Positions 15,464-22,553 of a stretch of DNA of 23,864 nt are shown here, piece after piece. Position 1 is the stretch's first letter, and each line of letters begins with the position of its first letter. The notes beneath the pieces were generated by a model. The model did no database searches and was not told the origin of the DNA. It saw only the letters and a list, made by a program, of their open reading frames with translations. Origin of the DNA: CAZJLN01 sp964540765 (GTDB lineage Bacteria > Chloroflexota > Anaerolineae > Anaerolineales > Anaerolineaceae); contig CAZINW010000034.1 of assembly GCA_964540765.1 (NCBI GenBank), positions 1 to 23,864 of the forward strand, in the 5' to 3' direction. A program made the position numbers and the translations under genes.

Positions 15464-16204
15464 TCAGCGGGATCTGGGACCAAGGATGGCTTCACCCACG
15501 CGCAGGATGGTCGCCCCCTCCTCCACCGCAATCGGATAATCCGCTGAAGTGCCCATGGATAGATCTTTTAGGTTTAAATGAGGTAATTTGTCCAGCAGAA
15601 ATTGCCTGAGCACTGATATTTTCTTATAAATTGGTCTGACGTTCTCCGGGTCTTCAAATAATGGTGGCATTGTCATCAAACCAGCTATCTTAAGATGAGG
15701 GAGCTGAGATATTTCTTCCATCTCTGGGATTAACTGATCCCATTTTTCCAACGCATCTGCCAGGAAGCCGTGTTTACTCTCTTCACCGCTGATATTCACT
15801 TCCAATAAAACCGGAAGAACACGATTGATGCCGGCGAGATGGCTTTCCAGGTGATAAGCCAATTTCAGGCTGTCCAGGGAGTGCAAAAATTGATAATGAT
15901 CACAGACAAGGTTCGCTTTTCGGCTCTGGACATGCCCGATCATGTGCCATTCAATCTCTCTGTGATCCCCCAAGGCTATGCTTTTTTCAGCGCCTTCTTC
16001 CGGGTAATTCTCACCGAAGCACTGCACACCGCATGCCATGGCTGCCCGAACAACTTCCAGCGGTCGTCTTTTCGTCACAACCACCAGTTTGATCAATGCC
16101 GGGTCCCGGTCTGCTTTTTGTGCAGCCGCATCAATCTTTTTTCTGACTGCCTCAAGATTTTTAGCTATCAAATCAGTTAATAAGGTATTGCTCCCTGGTT
16201 CCAT
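15464..16204 (-). CDS. yggS: YggS/PROSC-family pyridoxal phosphate homeostasis protein
   Basis: A 246-residue, single-domain TIM-barrel protein that binds pyridoxal phosphate without a known enzymatic activity and helps keep the free cofactor level steady. The cofactor lysine is K45 in KLVVVTKRRP. Other family marks are FGENYPEE near 63-70, EWHMIGHVQSRKA near 84-96, LLEVNISGEESKHGF near 132-146, GLMTMPP near 174-180 and SMGTSADYPIAVEEGATILRVG near 216-237. The start ATG 16204 has no strong binding site and lies 13 bases after the pgeF stop, so it is the last gene of the DUF2085-pgeF-yggS operon. Close linkage of yggS with pgeF is common in many bacteria. Confidence 0.93.
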   Translation of the reverse strand: MEPGSNTLLTDLIAKNLEAVRKKIDAAAQKADRDPALIKLVVVTKRRPLEVVRAAMACGVQCFGENYPEEGAEKSIALGDHREIEWHMIGHVQSRKANLVCDHYQFLHSLDSLKLAYHLESHLAGINRVLPVLLEVNISGEESKHGFLADALEKWDQLIPEMEEISQLPHLKIAGLMTMPPLFEDPENVRPIYKKISVLRQFLLDKLPHLNLKDLSMGTSADYPIAVEEGATILRVGEAILGPRSR

Positions 16205-16217
16205 CGATTACACTCTA

Positions 16218-17006
16218 TCAACCTTTCGGAAGTCCCATCAGCACTCCAAACCGACCTGTTTTTCCATTTTCAGCCCTGTGCGAATACCAATCATCCAGGT
16301 TATGCGCTGTACAGATGTTCGAAATCTCAATATTCCTGATACCAGTTTTTCTGAGAATGATCTCATTTGCTTTCCACAAATCCAGGTGGAATCCTGACTG
16401 ATCATGAACCAAAATTTCATTCGGAGATTCTCCAAACTCTGTCTCAAATTTTTCAGCCACTGTATGACCGATCTGATAACATTCCCTGCAAATTGAAGGG
16501 CCTATTGCCACGGTTAAATCTTCAGCCAAACAGCCATATCGCTCAGAAACCACTTTCACAGCTTCTGCCCCGATCTTTAGAAGAGTGCCTTGCCAGCCGG
16601 CATGAACGATCCCAATAACTTTTTTGACTGGGTCATGAAATAAAAGTGGTACACAATCTGCAAAGCGCATCATTAAAGTAACATCTGGTTTATTAGTAAA
16701 AATCCCATCAGCTGGAATATGTTTCTCATTTTCTGGTCGGGCATGTTCCGTACAAATGATTCTGTTCCCATGAACCTGCCAGACATCGTAGCGGCTCTCA
16801 AACTTACGGTTGATTGCCTTAAATACTCTTTGATGGTTTTCCATCACGGCATCAGGTTCATCGCCAGAAGTTCCGCCAAGATTTAAGGATCGATAAACTC
16901 CCTCACTGATGCCGCCTTGCCTGGTAAAAATGGCATGTTCAACGTCATTCCCCGAAAAACATTGAAAGGTAAAGTACTTTAATCCGTTCTGATAATGGAC
17001 ATCCAT
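16218..17006 (-). CDS. pgeF: PgeF/YfiH laccase-domain protein (purine nucleoside phosphorylase family)
   Basis: A 262-residue protein of the DUF152 family. It was first called polyphenol oxidase (laccase domain); members have since been shown to act on purine nucleosides and to edit peptidoglycan precursors. The zinc-site motifs are all present: WQVHGN with H79, FADCVPLLF with C118 and GIVHAGWQGT with H135. AIGPSICRECYQIG near 167-180 and the C-terminal CTAHNLDDWYSHR followed by RFGVLMGL are typical. It starts at ATG 17006, two bases after the DUF2085 stop, and is followed by yggS 13 bases on. Confidence 0.93.
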   Translation of the reverse strand: MDVHYQNGLKYFTFQCFSGNDVEHAIFTRQGGISEGVYRSLNLGGTSGDEPDAVMENHQRVFKAINRKFESRYDVWQVHGNRIICTEHARPENEKHIPADGIFTNKPDVTLMMRFADCVPLLFHDPVKKVIGIVHAGWQGTLLKIGAEAVKVVSERYGCLAEDLTVAIGPSICRECYQIGHTVAEKFETEFGESPNEILVHDQSGFHLDLWKANEIILRKTGIRNIEISNICTAHNLDDWYSHRAENGKTGRFGVLMGLPKG

Positions 17007-17008
17007 GT

Positions 17009-18040
17009 TTACCCACCTTCCTGGCTGACTTTTTCAACAGCTCGAATGAGCGCAAATTTGGTTTCCATTTGATCGCGCGTTTCCATAAGGGAATCATGCA
17101 CATAAGGATATCCATACCATGCTGTAAAAAGCCCAAACATACCACCCGTTAATGTGCGGAAAAACGGTGTGCTTTCCCTGACAGGCAGCCATGAAAATAT
17201 GGCAATCCCGGTTTGGCTAAGTAATTGCGAGAAACCATCCAAACCGATTGGGATCAACCCAAAAACAATCCAGAGATACCATGGAATTGCTTTGATCCTT
17301 TTCTTAAAAAGACTAAATACAATCCCAAATGCGAGGATGAAGCCATAAATGGCAACATCCCTTTGGCATAATGCAACTTTATATCCCAATTGCTCATTTC
17401 CAGTAAATTCTCTTGCAGCTGACAGGTCATATTCGTCATGCCCGGATACTTCAGCGTATGTTTTTAAACCGTCAATATTTGCCAATTCTCTTGGGTAGAA
17501 ACTTTGCTCCCCAAACAAAAACCAGGATCGAAAGGCCAATTGATGACACAGGGGCGTATAGATCCGGTAAATTGGCTTTGCCAATCCAGGTAGACCGACC
17601 TTCATGAAAATCGGCGCCAAAAATGGAAGGCCAATATAAATAAGCACGATCAGGTTGAACACCAGCATGTAATTCTTCGAAAACCAATAAGAGCACTTGT
17701 CGGAACGGGAAATCCGCGGTCTTTCTGTAAATCGGCTGATAAAATATGTATCCTTTTTCTCTTCTGCCCGCTTCAACTTCTTTTGTGTTTCCTGGAATGC
17801 AAAGCGTATCTCATCTTTACCGATCGGGGCGAACAAACGAAAAGGTCCGATATCGACAAACGGCAATTTATCATGGTATTTTTCTCTCAGGCAGGGTTCA
17901 TCATCCACATCGATCACGGTCAGGACATGTGGAAATTCATCCATAAACGCGGCAAACTCTTCTTTGAGGGTAAGGGTATTCTCCAACGATTTTTGCGTAT
18001 AAAGGTAGATATGGATCATATTGCTTTTTTCGGATTTCAA
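17009..18040 (-). CDS. DUF2085 membrane protein with an N-terminal thioredoxin-fold domain lacking the active-site cysteines
   Basis: A 343-residue fusion. Residues 8-90 look like a glutaredoxin-like domain (DUF836 type): MIHIYLYTQ strand, a helix, VLTVIDVDD strand, the L-P cis-proline near 59-60, and a closing helix. The place where CxxC belongs reads Q-K-S-L-E-N, so no redox pair is present. Residues 120-320 form a DUF2085 membrane region with its marks: PLCHQLAFRSWFLFG at 163-177, the second cysteine in LCQRD at 224-228, and PIGLDGFSQLL at 264-274. About five membrane segments are seen. The frame opens with TTG at 18040, with AGGA eight bases upstream; ATG 18019 (M8) is the alternative and loses nothing of the domain. 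It heads the pgeF-yggS operon. The function is unknown. Confidence 0.78.
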   Translation of the reverse strand: MKSEKSNMIHIYLYTQKSLENTLTLKEEFAAFMDEFPHVLTVIDVDDEPCLREKYHDKLPFVDIGPFRLFAPIGKDEIRFAFQETQKKLKRAEEKKDTYFISRFTERPRISRSDKCSYWFSKNYMLVFNLIVLIYIGLPFLAPIFMKVGLPGLAKPIYRIYTPLCHQLAFRSWFLFGEQSFYPRELANIDGLKTYAEVSGHDEYDLSAAREFTGNEQLGYKVALCQRDVAIYGFILAFGIVFSLFKKRIKAIPWYLWIVFGLIPIGLDGFSQLLSQTGIAIFSWLPVRESTPFFRTLTGGMFGLFTAWYGYPYVHDSLMETRDQMETKFALIRAVEKVSQEGG

Positions 18041-18107
18041 TAATGGATTCCTAATTTATGCTCAAGTCAGTTGGCTTTATGATGGTAAATATTCTTATGC
18101 TTCCCTC

Positions 18108-18113
18108 ATTATA
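18108..18113 (-). promoter_or_regulatory. Candidate -10 of the DUF2085-pgeF-yggS operon
   Basis: A perfect TATAAT reads on the minus strand, about 70 bases before the start of the DUF2085 gene. The -35 region is poor. It lies downstream of the ccdA relic, inside the 475-base gap 18041-18515. Confidence 0.4.
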
Positions 18114-18157
18114 ACTGAAGCAAATTATTTATCCTTCAATCAGGCATATTTCCTTTC

Positions 18158-18490
18158 TCAAATACCAAAATCGATCACAGGTCCAAAATTGATCAATTTT
18201 TTATTGAGACCAAGGTACAACAACGTTTCACAATCATCGCCACCCCCATCACGATCTCAATGACATGCGTCACTTTGCCATACCCATGCAAAAAGCCTGA
18301 TATCCAACAAATACTCAGCGCTGAAAGAAGGAATGGGGTTTCGATTCCCAATGCGTATGCAATCAATAAGATCAAACCTTGTCGGATTGAATTACTATTC
18401 AATACCAGGGTCAGGATCAGGTACCAGTGAGAACACACAAGGGAATAAAAATGAAGTCAGCCCTGCCAACAGAGCCAGACAAACACATTA
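18158..18490 (-). pseudogene. ccdA/DsbD-type membrane protein relic, internally deleted and frameshifted
   Basis: The minus strand contains, in one frame (about 18480-18424), A-L-L-A-G-L-T-S-F-L-F-P-C-V-F-S-L-V-P, which is the first membrane segment of CcdA with its PCV cysteine. In another frame (about 18390-18210) it codes IRQGLILLIAYALGIETPFL, then LSALSI and a GKVTHVIEIVMGVAMIV stretch, matching the last two membrane segments. A third piece near 18190-18160 reads KKLINFGPVIDFGI and then a stop. The middle four membrane segments, including the second active cysteine, are missing. An intact CcdA moves electrons across the membrane to thioredoxin-like proteins for cytochrome c maturation. 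This one cannot work. The frame starting GTG at 18438 is an artefact of the decay. Confidence 0.75.
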
Positions 18491-18515
18491 ATATTTCCCA
18501 TTAATGGCGAAAAAA

Positions 18516-19589
18516 CTAAACATAGACCTCAACCTTGGTTGAGTTTTCGCCGCCCTGAACTGTCAATTCTCCCGGGAAATAACCGACTTCTGGATTTGTC
18601 CATCGCCAGATCCACTTCGCGTCTTCAGGTCTGCAATTGATGCACCCATGAGAACGTGCAGTCCCAAAAAAATTGTGCCAGAAAGCAGCATGAATGGCTG
18701 CGCCTTGGTTATCAAACAAGGTTGTCCAGGCAATCCCTGGTGTGTCAAATTCAGATAAGCCACCAGCGCTCATGTGTGTAGACACCATTTTTCGCCAGAT
18801 CGTGTGAATACCTATAGGTGTCATCCATTCTCCATCCATAATTCCACCTGATGACACTTCACAAAAATACACCTCATTCTCGCCTTCCAGGCAGGAGAGC
18901 GTCTGGTAATTTAAATTCACCAGGATATGCTTATTGCTGGCATCAGGGTGAATGGGCGCAATCTCATCGCTTGTGATCGGGCGGCAGGCAGAAGCATCTG
19001 CCCAATAGCTATCAGGCTCCGCGCCATATTTTTCTGTTAATTTATATTGAACCTTGCCTTCATACTGCCGGATATCATATGCCCAGAACACCTGGCTGTA
19101 ATAAATTCGTGGTCGCAGCACTTCTTTGACCCAATACGAAACAGGGGTTGAATCTGGAATGATATCCACAACAGGAACTGTTATTTCCACCCATAAACCG
19201 GGTTTCCCATCTGAATTTTCAGGTAACGCAGAAAGGGGTTCATTCAAAATGTTCTTAACAGGTTGGACAAGCGGAGCATAGATATAGCCATTGGGTGTCT
19301 CTACCCATTTTTGATTGTACTGATTGTAATTAAGTTCTTTCGCGATCACTTCCCGTTTCCAGATAACCACCTCATCCCGCCAGACAATGCCCGCCGACGG
19401 AGCATTTTCACTGGGCTCAGTTTTCAGATCAAACCAGGCACCTTCCGCCCCTGCACAGATTCTGCCTAACTTTTCGGACTGTGAAAGTTGAATGTAAGGT
19501 TTTATCAAAGCGTCAGACCAGGATGGCAAAGCCACAGCCCCTAGAAAAATTCCTGACAATTTCAAAAAGTCTCTGCGCGTCGTTTTCAT
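18516..19589 (-). CDS. Tat-exported YkuD-type L,D-transpeptidase with N-terminal SH3-like region
   Basis: A 357-residue exported enzyme. The N-terminus MKTTRRDFLKLSG is a twin-arginine signal followed by a hydrophobic stretch, so it is folded before export. Residues 40-112 look like an SH3-like wall-binding segment ending GYIYAPLV. The YkuD catalytic domain covers about 218-345: H-I-L-V-N-L-N-Y-Q-T-L near 221-231, TPIGIHTIWRK near 257-267, the conserved histidine H300 or H305, and the active-site motif S313-H-G-C316-I-N318. Such enzymes make 3-3 cross-links in peptidoglycan or attach proteins to it. The ATG at 19589 lies 23 bases after smpB and probably shares its transcript. Its role fits the nearby wall-growth genes, but direct cooperation is inference. 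Confidence 0.92.
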   Translation of the reverse strand: MKTTRRDFLKLSGIFLGAVALPSWSDALIKPYIQLSQSEKLGRICAGAEGAWFDLKTEPSENAPSAGIVWRDEVVIWKREVIAKELNYNQYNQKWVETPNGYIYAPLVQPVKNILNEPLSALPENSDGKPGLWVEITVPVVDIIPDSTPVSYWVKEVLRPRIYYSQVFWAYDIRQYEGKVQYKLTEKYGAEPDSYWADASACRPITSDEIAPIHPDASNKHILVNLNYQTLSCLEGENEVYFCEVSSGGIMDGEWMTPIGIHTIWRKMVSTHMSAGGLSEFDTPGIAWTTLFDNQGAAIHAAFWHNFFGTARSHGCINCRPEDAKWIWRWTNPEVGYFPGELTVQGGENSTKVEVYV

Positions 19590-19612
19590 TACTCAAACAT
19601 CCCTACGTGATG

Positions 19613-20068
19613 CTACTCATTTTTTCCCCGGCGTGAGCGTTCCTCTTCACGGGCGATATCCCTTTCTTTGATCGACTCACGCTTATCATACTGTTTCTTG
19701 CCCTTTGCCAGGGCAATCTCGAGTTTCGCACGACCATCTTTAATGTAGACCCGCATGGGAATGATGGTCATGCCCTTAATGCGGACTTCATCCCATAATT
19801 GGCGGATCTCGCGTTTCTGTAACAACAATTTTCTTTCCCTCTCCGGATCATGGTTAAAGGCACGGGCATGAACATAAGGGGCAACATGAGCGCCAACCAG
19901 CCAGGCTTCTTTTCCATCAATACGGATATATGCTTCCTGAAGACTTATTTGCCCAATACGAATTGATTTGATCTCGCTCCCTTTTAAAACCAGACCAGCT
20001 TCATATGTCTCCAGGATATGATATTCAAAGCGGGCTTTGCGGTTTGTTGAGACAGTCTTAATTTCCAT
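19613..20068 (-). CDS. smpB: SmpB, tmRNA-binding protein of trans-translation
   Basis: SmpB binds tmRNA and brings it to stalled ribosomes. The product has 151 residues, the usual length. Seen are NRKARFEYHILETYEAGLVL at the start, GSEIKSIR, AYIRIDGKEAWLVG, the HVAPY-HA stretch, RKLLLQKREI, and the basic C-terminal tail KGKKQYDKRESIKERD that reaches into the ribosomal A site. ATG 20068 is chosen as it gives the normal start MEIKTVSTN; a GTG at 20086 only adds six unusual residues. The ribosome binding site is weak. tmRNA itself (ssrA), often adjacent, is not seen in this window. The L,D-transpeptidase gene follows 23 bases on. Confidence 0.95.
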   Translation of the reverse strand: MEIKTVSTNRKARFEYHILETYEAGLVLKGSEIKSIRIGQISLQEAYIRIDGKEAWLVGAHVAPYVHARAFNHDPERERKLLLQKREIRQLWDEVRIKGMTIIPMRVYIKDGRAKLEIALAKGKKQYDKRESIKERDIAREEERSRRGKNE

Positions 20069-20107
20069 GGCAACCAATTTTAACACATATCATGCCATGG
20101 TTTTTTA

Positions 20108-20138
20108 TTTTGTCATAGGTTTTGTCATGTTTTGTCAT
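20108..20138. repeat. Triple direct repeat TTTTGTCAT in the smpB upstream region
   Basis: Copies lie at 20108-20116, 20120-20128 and 20130-20138, with spacings of 12 and 10 bases, about one helix turn each. Read on the minus strand they are ATGACAAAA, which also resembles -35 boxes. They sit 40-70 bases upstream of smpB, between smpB and the divergent patatin gene, so they may bind a regulator. Confidence 0.7.
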
Positions 20139-20170
20139 AGGTGTTCCAAAATTATCGATCAACCCATTAA

Positions 20171-20179
20171 TGCTATAAT
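20171..20179 (+). promoter_or_regulatory. Extended -10 promoter of the patatin gene
   Basis: TGC-TATAAT (20171-20179) is a perfect -10 with a TGN extension. The start would be near 20186, giving a leader of about 59 bases before ATG 20245. No good -35 box. Confidence 0.55.
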
Positions 20180-20244
20180 ACTTTGCGAATATACTTGTGA
20201 GAAGTTTCTTGGTAGCGATAAAATGATTGGAAGGGTTGATACTC

Positions 20245-21164
20245 ATGAAAGAGATCGCACTGGCGCTGGGAGGAGGAGGTATCCGTGGGATCGCCCACAT
20301 CGGTGTTATTCGCTGCCTGGAAGAAAATGGTTTCAAGATCTGTGCGCTTGCTGGTACAAGTGTGGGTGGGCTTGTTGGCTCGGTTTATGCAGCCGGGTAT
20401 TCCATCAAGGAAGTTGAAGAGGCTGCCAGGGAATTAAACGCTCACCCGTCATAAGAAGAAGCTCCCATGACATGCCATCATTACTGGGTGTGTCAGGGAT
20501 AACCAAAATGCTGTTGAGCATGCTGGGAGACAAAAAAATTGAAGACTTCCCCATCCCCTTTGTGGCAACTGCAGTAAGCGTGAACTCCGGAAAAGAGATC
20601 ATATTAAATAAGGGGAAGGCTGTTGATGCAGTCCTTTCCACCATTGCCATTCCTGGTATTCTCCCCGTCCAGGAGATCGGCGGCAAAATATTAATGGATG
20701 GCGGCGTTCTCGATCCTGTACCAGTCAAAGCCGCCCGCTGGCTTGATCCCTCGCTTCCCATTGTTGCGGTTGTTTTGCATGATAAACCAGAGAATTTCAA
20801 TATCAAGGATGCGCCCATACCGCTTTCCGAAGTAATTCCATCATCGGTTATTGGTCAAATATCAAAATTGCGCGTGGTGGAGGCGCTCATAATTTTCTCC
20901 CGTTCGGTGGAAGTATCAACGGAAAGGCTCAGTGAGTTGAATTTGATCCTCGACAAACCCGATATTATTGTCAGACCCCAGGTTGGACATTACAATTTGC
21001 TGGATAAAGTCGATCCAGATGCACTTATAAACGCAGGCATCCAGGCGATCAGACCCCATATAAAACAGCTTGAAAAAGCCTGTGCCAGCCACCAGGCATT
21101 AAAAAGGAGACTGCGTTTCTGGTCTACAAGCAGCAGACCAAGGGATTGGGAAACTCTGGAATGA
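20245..21164 (+). pseudogene. Patatin-like phospholipase (RssA/YchK type), split by a single-base frameshift
   Basis: A patatin-family serine hydrolase that would cleave lipid acyl chains with a Ser-Asp dyad. All key parts survive, in two frames. Frame one, from ATG 20245 (GGAAGGG about nine bases upstream), has the oxyanion loop LGGGGIRGIAHIG and the nucleophile elbow G-T-S39-V-G, then stops at TAA 20452-20454. Frame two has SPVIRRSSHDMPSLLG, then TAVSVNSGKEIIL, and the catalytic aspartate in LMDGGVLDPVPV (about D152), and runs to 21164. A -1 step, or one lost A, in TTA-AAC at 20434-20439 joins E-L to K-R-S-P and restores a normal ~306-residue protein. Because both catalytic halves look well kept, the break is recent, a sequencing error, or, less likely, read through. 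Confidence 0.85.
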
Positions 21165-21190
21165 TTTGGCTTTTCATGAGATGGGTATGA

Positions 21191-21814
21191 TTACCCACGT
21201 CTTAACAGGGCAATCAATCCAATAAAAACACCCAGCCCGGCCAAACCAATGATGATGAACCCCATCGGAATACCACCAGGCGCTGTTCCGCTGCCTTCGA
21301 CCTCAAAGGTGGGCAGGGAGAGCGGTGCAGGATCGGTGAAAGTAGGTAGGCGCGATGGCTGTGCAGTAACTATAAATTGCGCTGCAAGCGTTGGGTCGAT
21401 GGTTTTGGTGGTTTTGGGGGTAGATGTTGGAGGGGGCTCAACTATGGGAAGGTTGCCACCCACCAGTTCAACCAGGGGCGCATACACCCAGCCTTTCCCT
21501 TCTGGTCCGCCAGGGTATTCTATCTGGATCCATTCCCCATATTGACCAATTGCATTGGCTTCCTGGTAAACTAACAATAATCCTACCTGTTCCGTCAATC
21601 GATTCGGACCAGCCCGCACATTGATAGGATCATCTGCTGACGTGATCAGTTTAACGATGATATATGGACCGCGTGGTGAGCTTGTAACCGTGGGAATATT
21701 TACTGTCGGAAATTGTCCAAAAACCATGCCTGGATGGGGAATCATCAAAACCACCCCCAGCAGGACAACAATCACCAATCCTATCAAGATCGGTTTTAAC
21801 CACCGGTTTTTCAT
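21191..21814 (-). CDS. Membrane-anchored SH3-like domain protein
   Basis: A 207-residue protein of unknown role. An N-terminal membrane segment lies at about 7-28, then a bacterial SH3-like domain at about 52-120 (PINVRAGPNRLTEQVGLL, GEWIQIEYPGG, GKGWVYAPLVELV). After it comes a Pro/Thr-rich linker (PPPTSTPKTTKT) and a C-terminal membrane segment at about 183-203 ending in L-R-R-G. The domain between is probably outside the cell and may bind peptidoglycan, as SH3b domains do. ATG 21814 is chosen because GGAG lies six bases upstream; the open frame continues to 22039 but that part is antisense to the next gene. It is divergent from the double zinc-ribbon gene and shares its -10 element. The ending WVYAPLV resembles the same segment of the L,D-transpeptidase at 18516-19589. 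Confidence 0.75.
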   Translation of the reverse strand: MKNRWLKPILIGLVIVVLLGVVLMIPHPGMVFGQFPTVNIPTVTSSPRGPYIIVKLITSADDPINVRAGPNRLTEQVGLLLVYQEANAIGQYGEWIQIEYPGGPEGKGWVYAPLVELVGGNLPIVEPPPTSTPKTTKTIDPTLAAQFIVTAQPSRLPTFTDPAPLSLPTFEVEGSGTAPGGIPMGFIIIGLAGLGVFIGLIALLRRG

Positions 21815-21854
21815 TAATAACTCCATATTATCTATCGTAGACTTCCGATAAAAG

Positions 21855-21862
21855 ATTATAAT
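21855..21862. promoter_or_regulatory. Palindromic, bidirectional -10 element ATTATAAT
   Basis: ATTATAAT is its own reverse complement, so it gives TATAAT on plus (21857-21862) and on minus (21860-21855). The plus start would be near 21869, 45 bases before ATG 21914. The minus start would be near 21848, 34 bases before ATG 21814. Neither side has a good -35 box. Confidence 0.5.
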
Positions 21863-21913
21863 CCATAATGAGTGATTACTGAACCAGACAGACAGGAAAG
21901 AGATTGAAAGTAA

Positions 21914-22513
21914 ATGGAAACGAGAATATTTCACGGAGACATCCAGCCAGAAGATATTGCACGCGACTTGATGGCATATTACCATCGTGGCAATTACCAA
22001 GTTCAGAGGCTTGGTTCGGGCGGTAGAGTTGCTGTACAAATCGCCACCTCACCATATGCCAGGTCAGGCGGTCAAACAGCTCTGACAGTCACCATCCATA
22101 AAGTCGAAGTTGGCATTAGTGTTCAGGTGGGTCAGCAAGCTTGGTTTGGCGTTGCTGCCAGTCTGGGTATGACAGCGCTCAGTGCACTGCGCGATCCCTT
22201 CTCTTTAATTAACCGCATTGATGACCTGGCCCAGGATGTTGAATCGCTTCAAATGGCTGAACAGGTCTTTAAGGTTATCGCGGCGTCAGCCCGTCAACAT
22301 GGCGTCGGCTTCGCACTTTCTGAACGATTAAAACGCACAATTTGTCCATACTGCAACACAGCCAATGAAGTTGCATCTGGAAGATGTATCGCCTGCGGTG
22401 CTCCATTGGGAGATGTTCAACCCCAAACCTGCCCAAATTGTGGTTTTGTTGTCAGAGCCAATGAGAAGATCTGTCCGAACTGCAAATTACCACTTCCTCC
22501 TGCAGCCAGTTGA
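21914..22513 (+). CDS. Double zinc-ribbon protein of unknown function
   Basis: A 199-residue protein. The first ~135 residues have no motif I recognise; they include a mixed alpha/beta part (TRIFHGDIQPEDIARDLMAYY near 3-23, TALTVTIHKVEVGISVQVGQ near 55-74), a mildly hydrophobic AWFGVAASLGMTALSAL near 76-92, and a helix with DDLAQDVESLQ. The C-terminus has two zinc ribbons: C144-x2-C147 with C158-x2-C161, and C173-x2-C176 with C187-x2-C190. Such ribbons serve protein or nucleic-acid contacts. The ATG at 21914 has GAAAG close by as a weak binding site. It is divergent from the SH3-like protein gene and convergent with zwf, so it forms a one-gene transcript. Confidence 0.75.
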   Translation: METRIFHGDIQPEDIARDLMAYYHRGNYQVQRLGSGGRVAVQIATSPYARSGGQTALTVTIHKVEVGISVQVGQQAWFGVAASLGMTALSALRDPFSLINRIDDLAQDVESLQMAEQVFKVIAASARQHGVGFALSERLKRTICPYCNTANEVASGRCIACGAPLGDVQPQTCPNCGFVVRANEKICPNCKLPLPPAAS

Positions 22514-22553
22514 TGCCGGTCAAATCATCATGAAAGCAGGATCAAACCCCGGT

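Noticed and set aside
18193..18438. 81-codon minus-strand frame as a real small membrane protein
   Set aside because: It combines CcdA membrane segments with an out-of-frame start; flanking CcdA pieces in other frames show it is a relic.
20434..20439. Programmed -1 frameshift site in the patatin gene
   Set aside because: A-TTA-AAC does not meet the X-XXY-YYZ rule and I see no strong downstream stem; a lost A explains it more simply.
21182..21197. TGGGTA-TGAT-TACCCA hairpin between patatin and the SH3-like gene as a terminator
   Set aside because: Only 6 pairs, no T-run on either side, and it overlaps the stop codon of the minus-strand gene.
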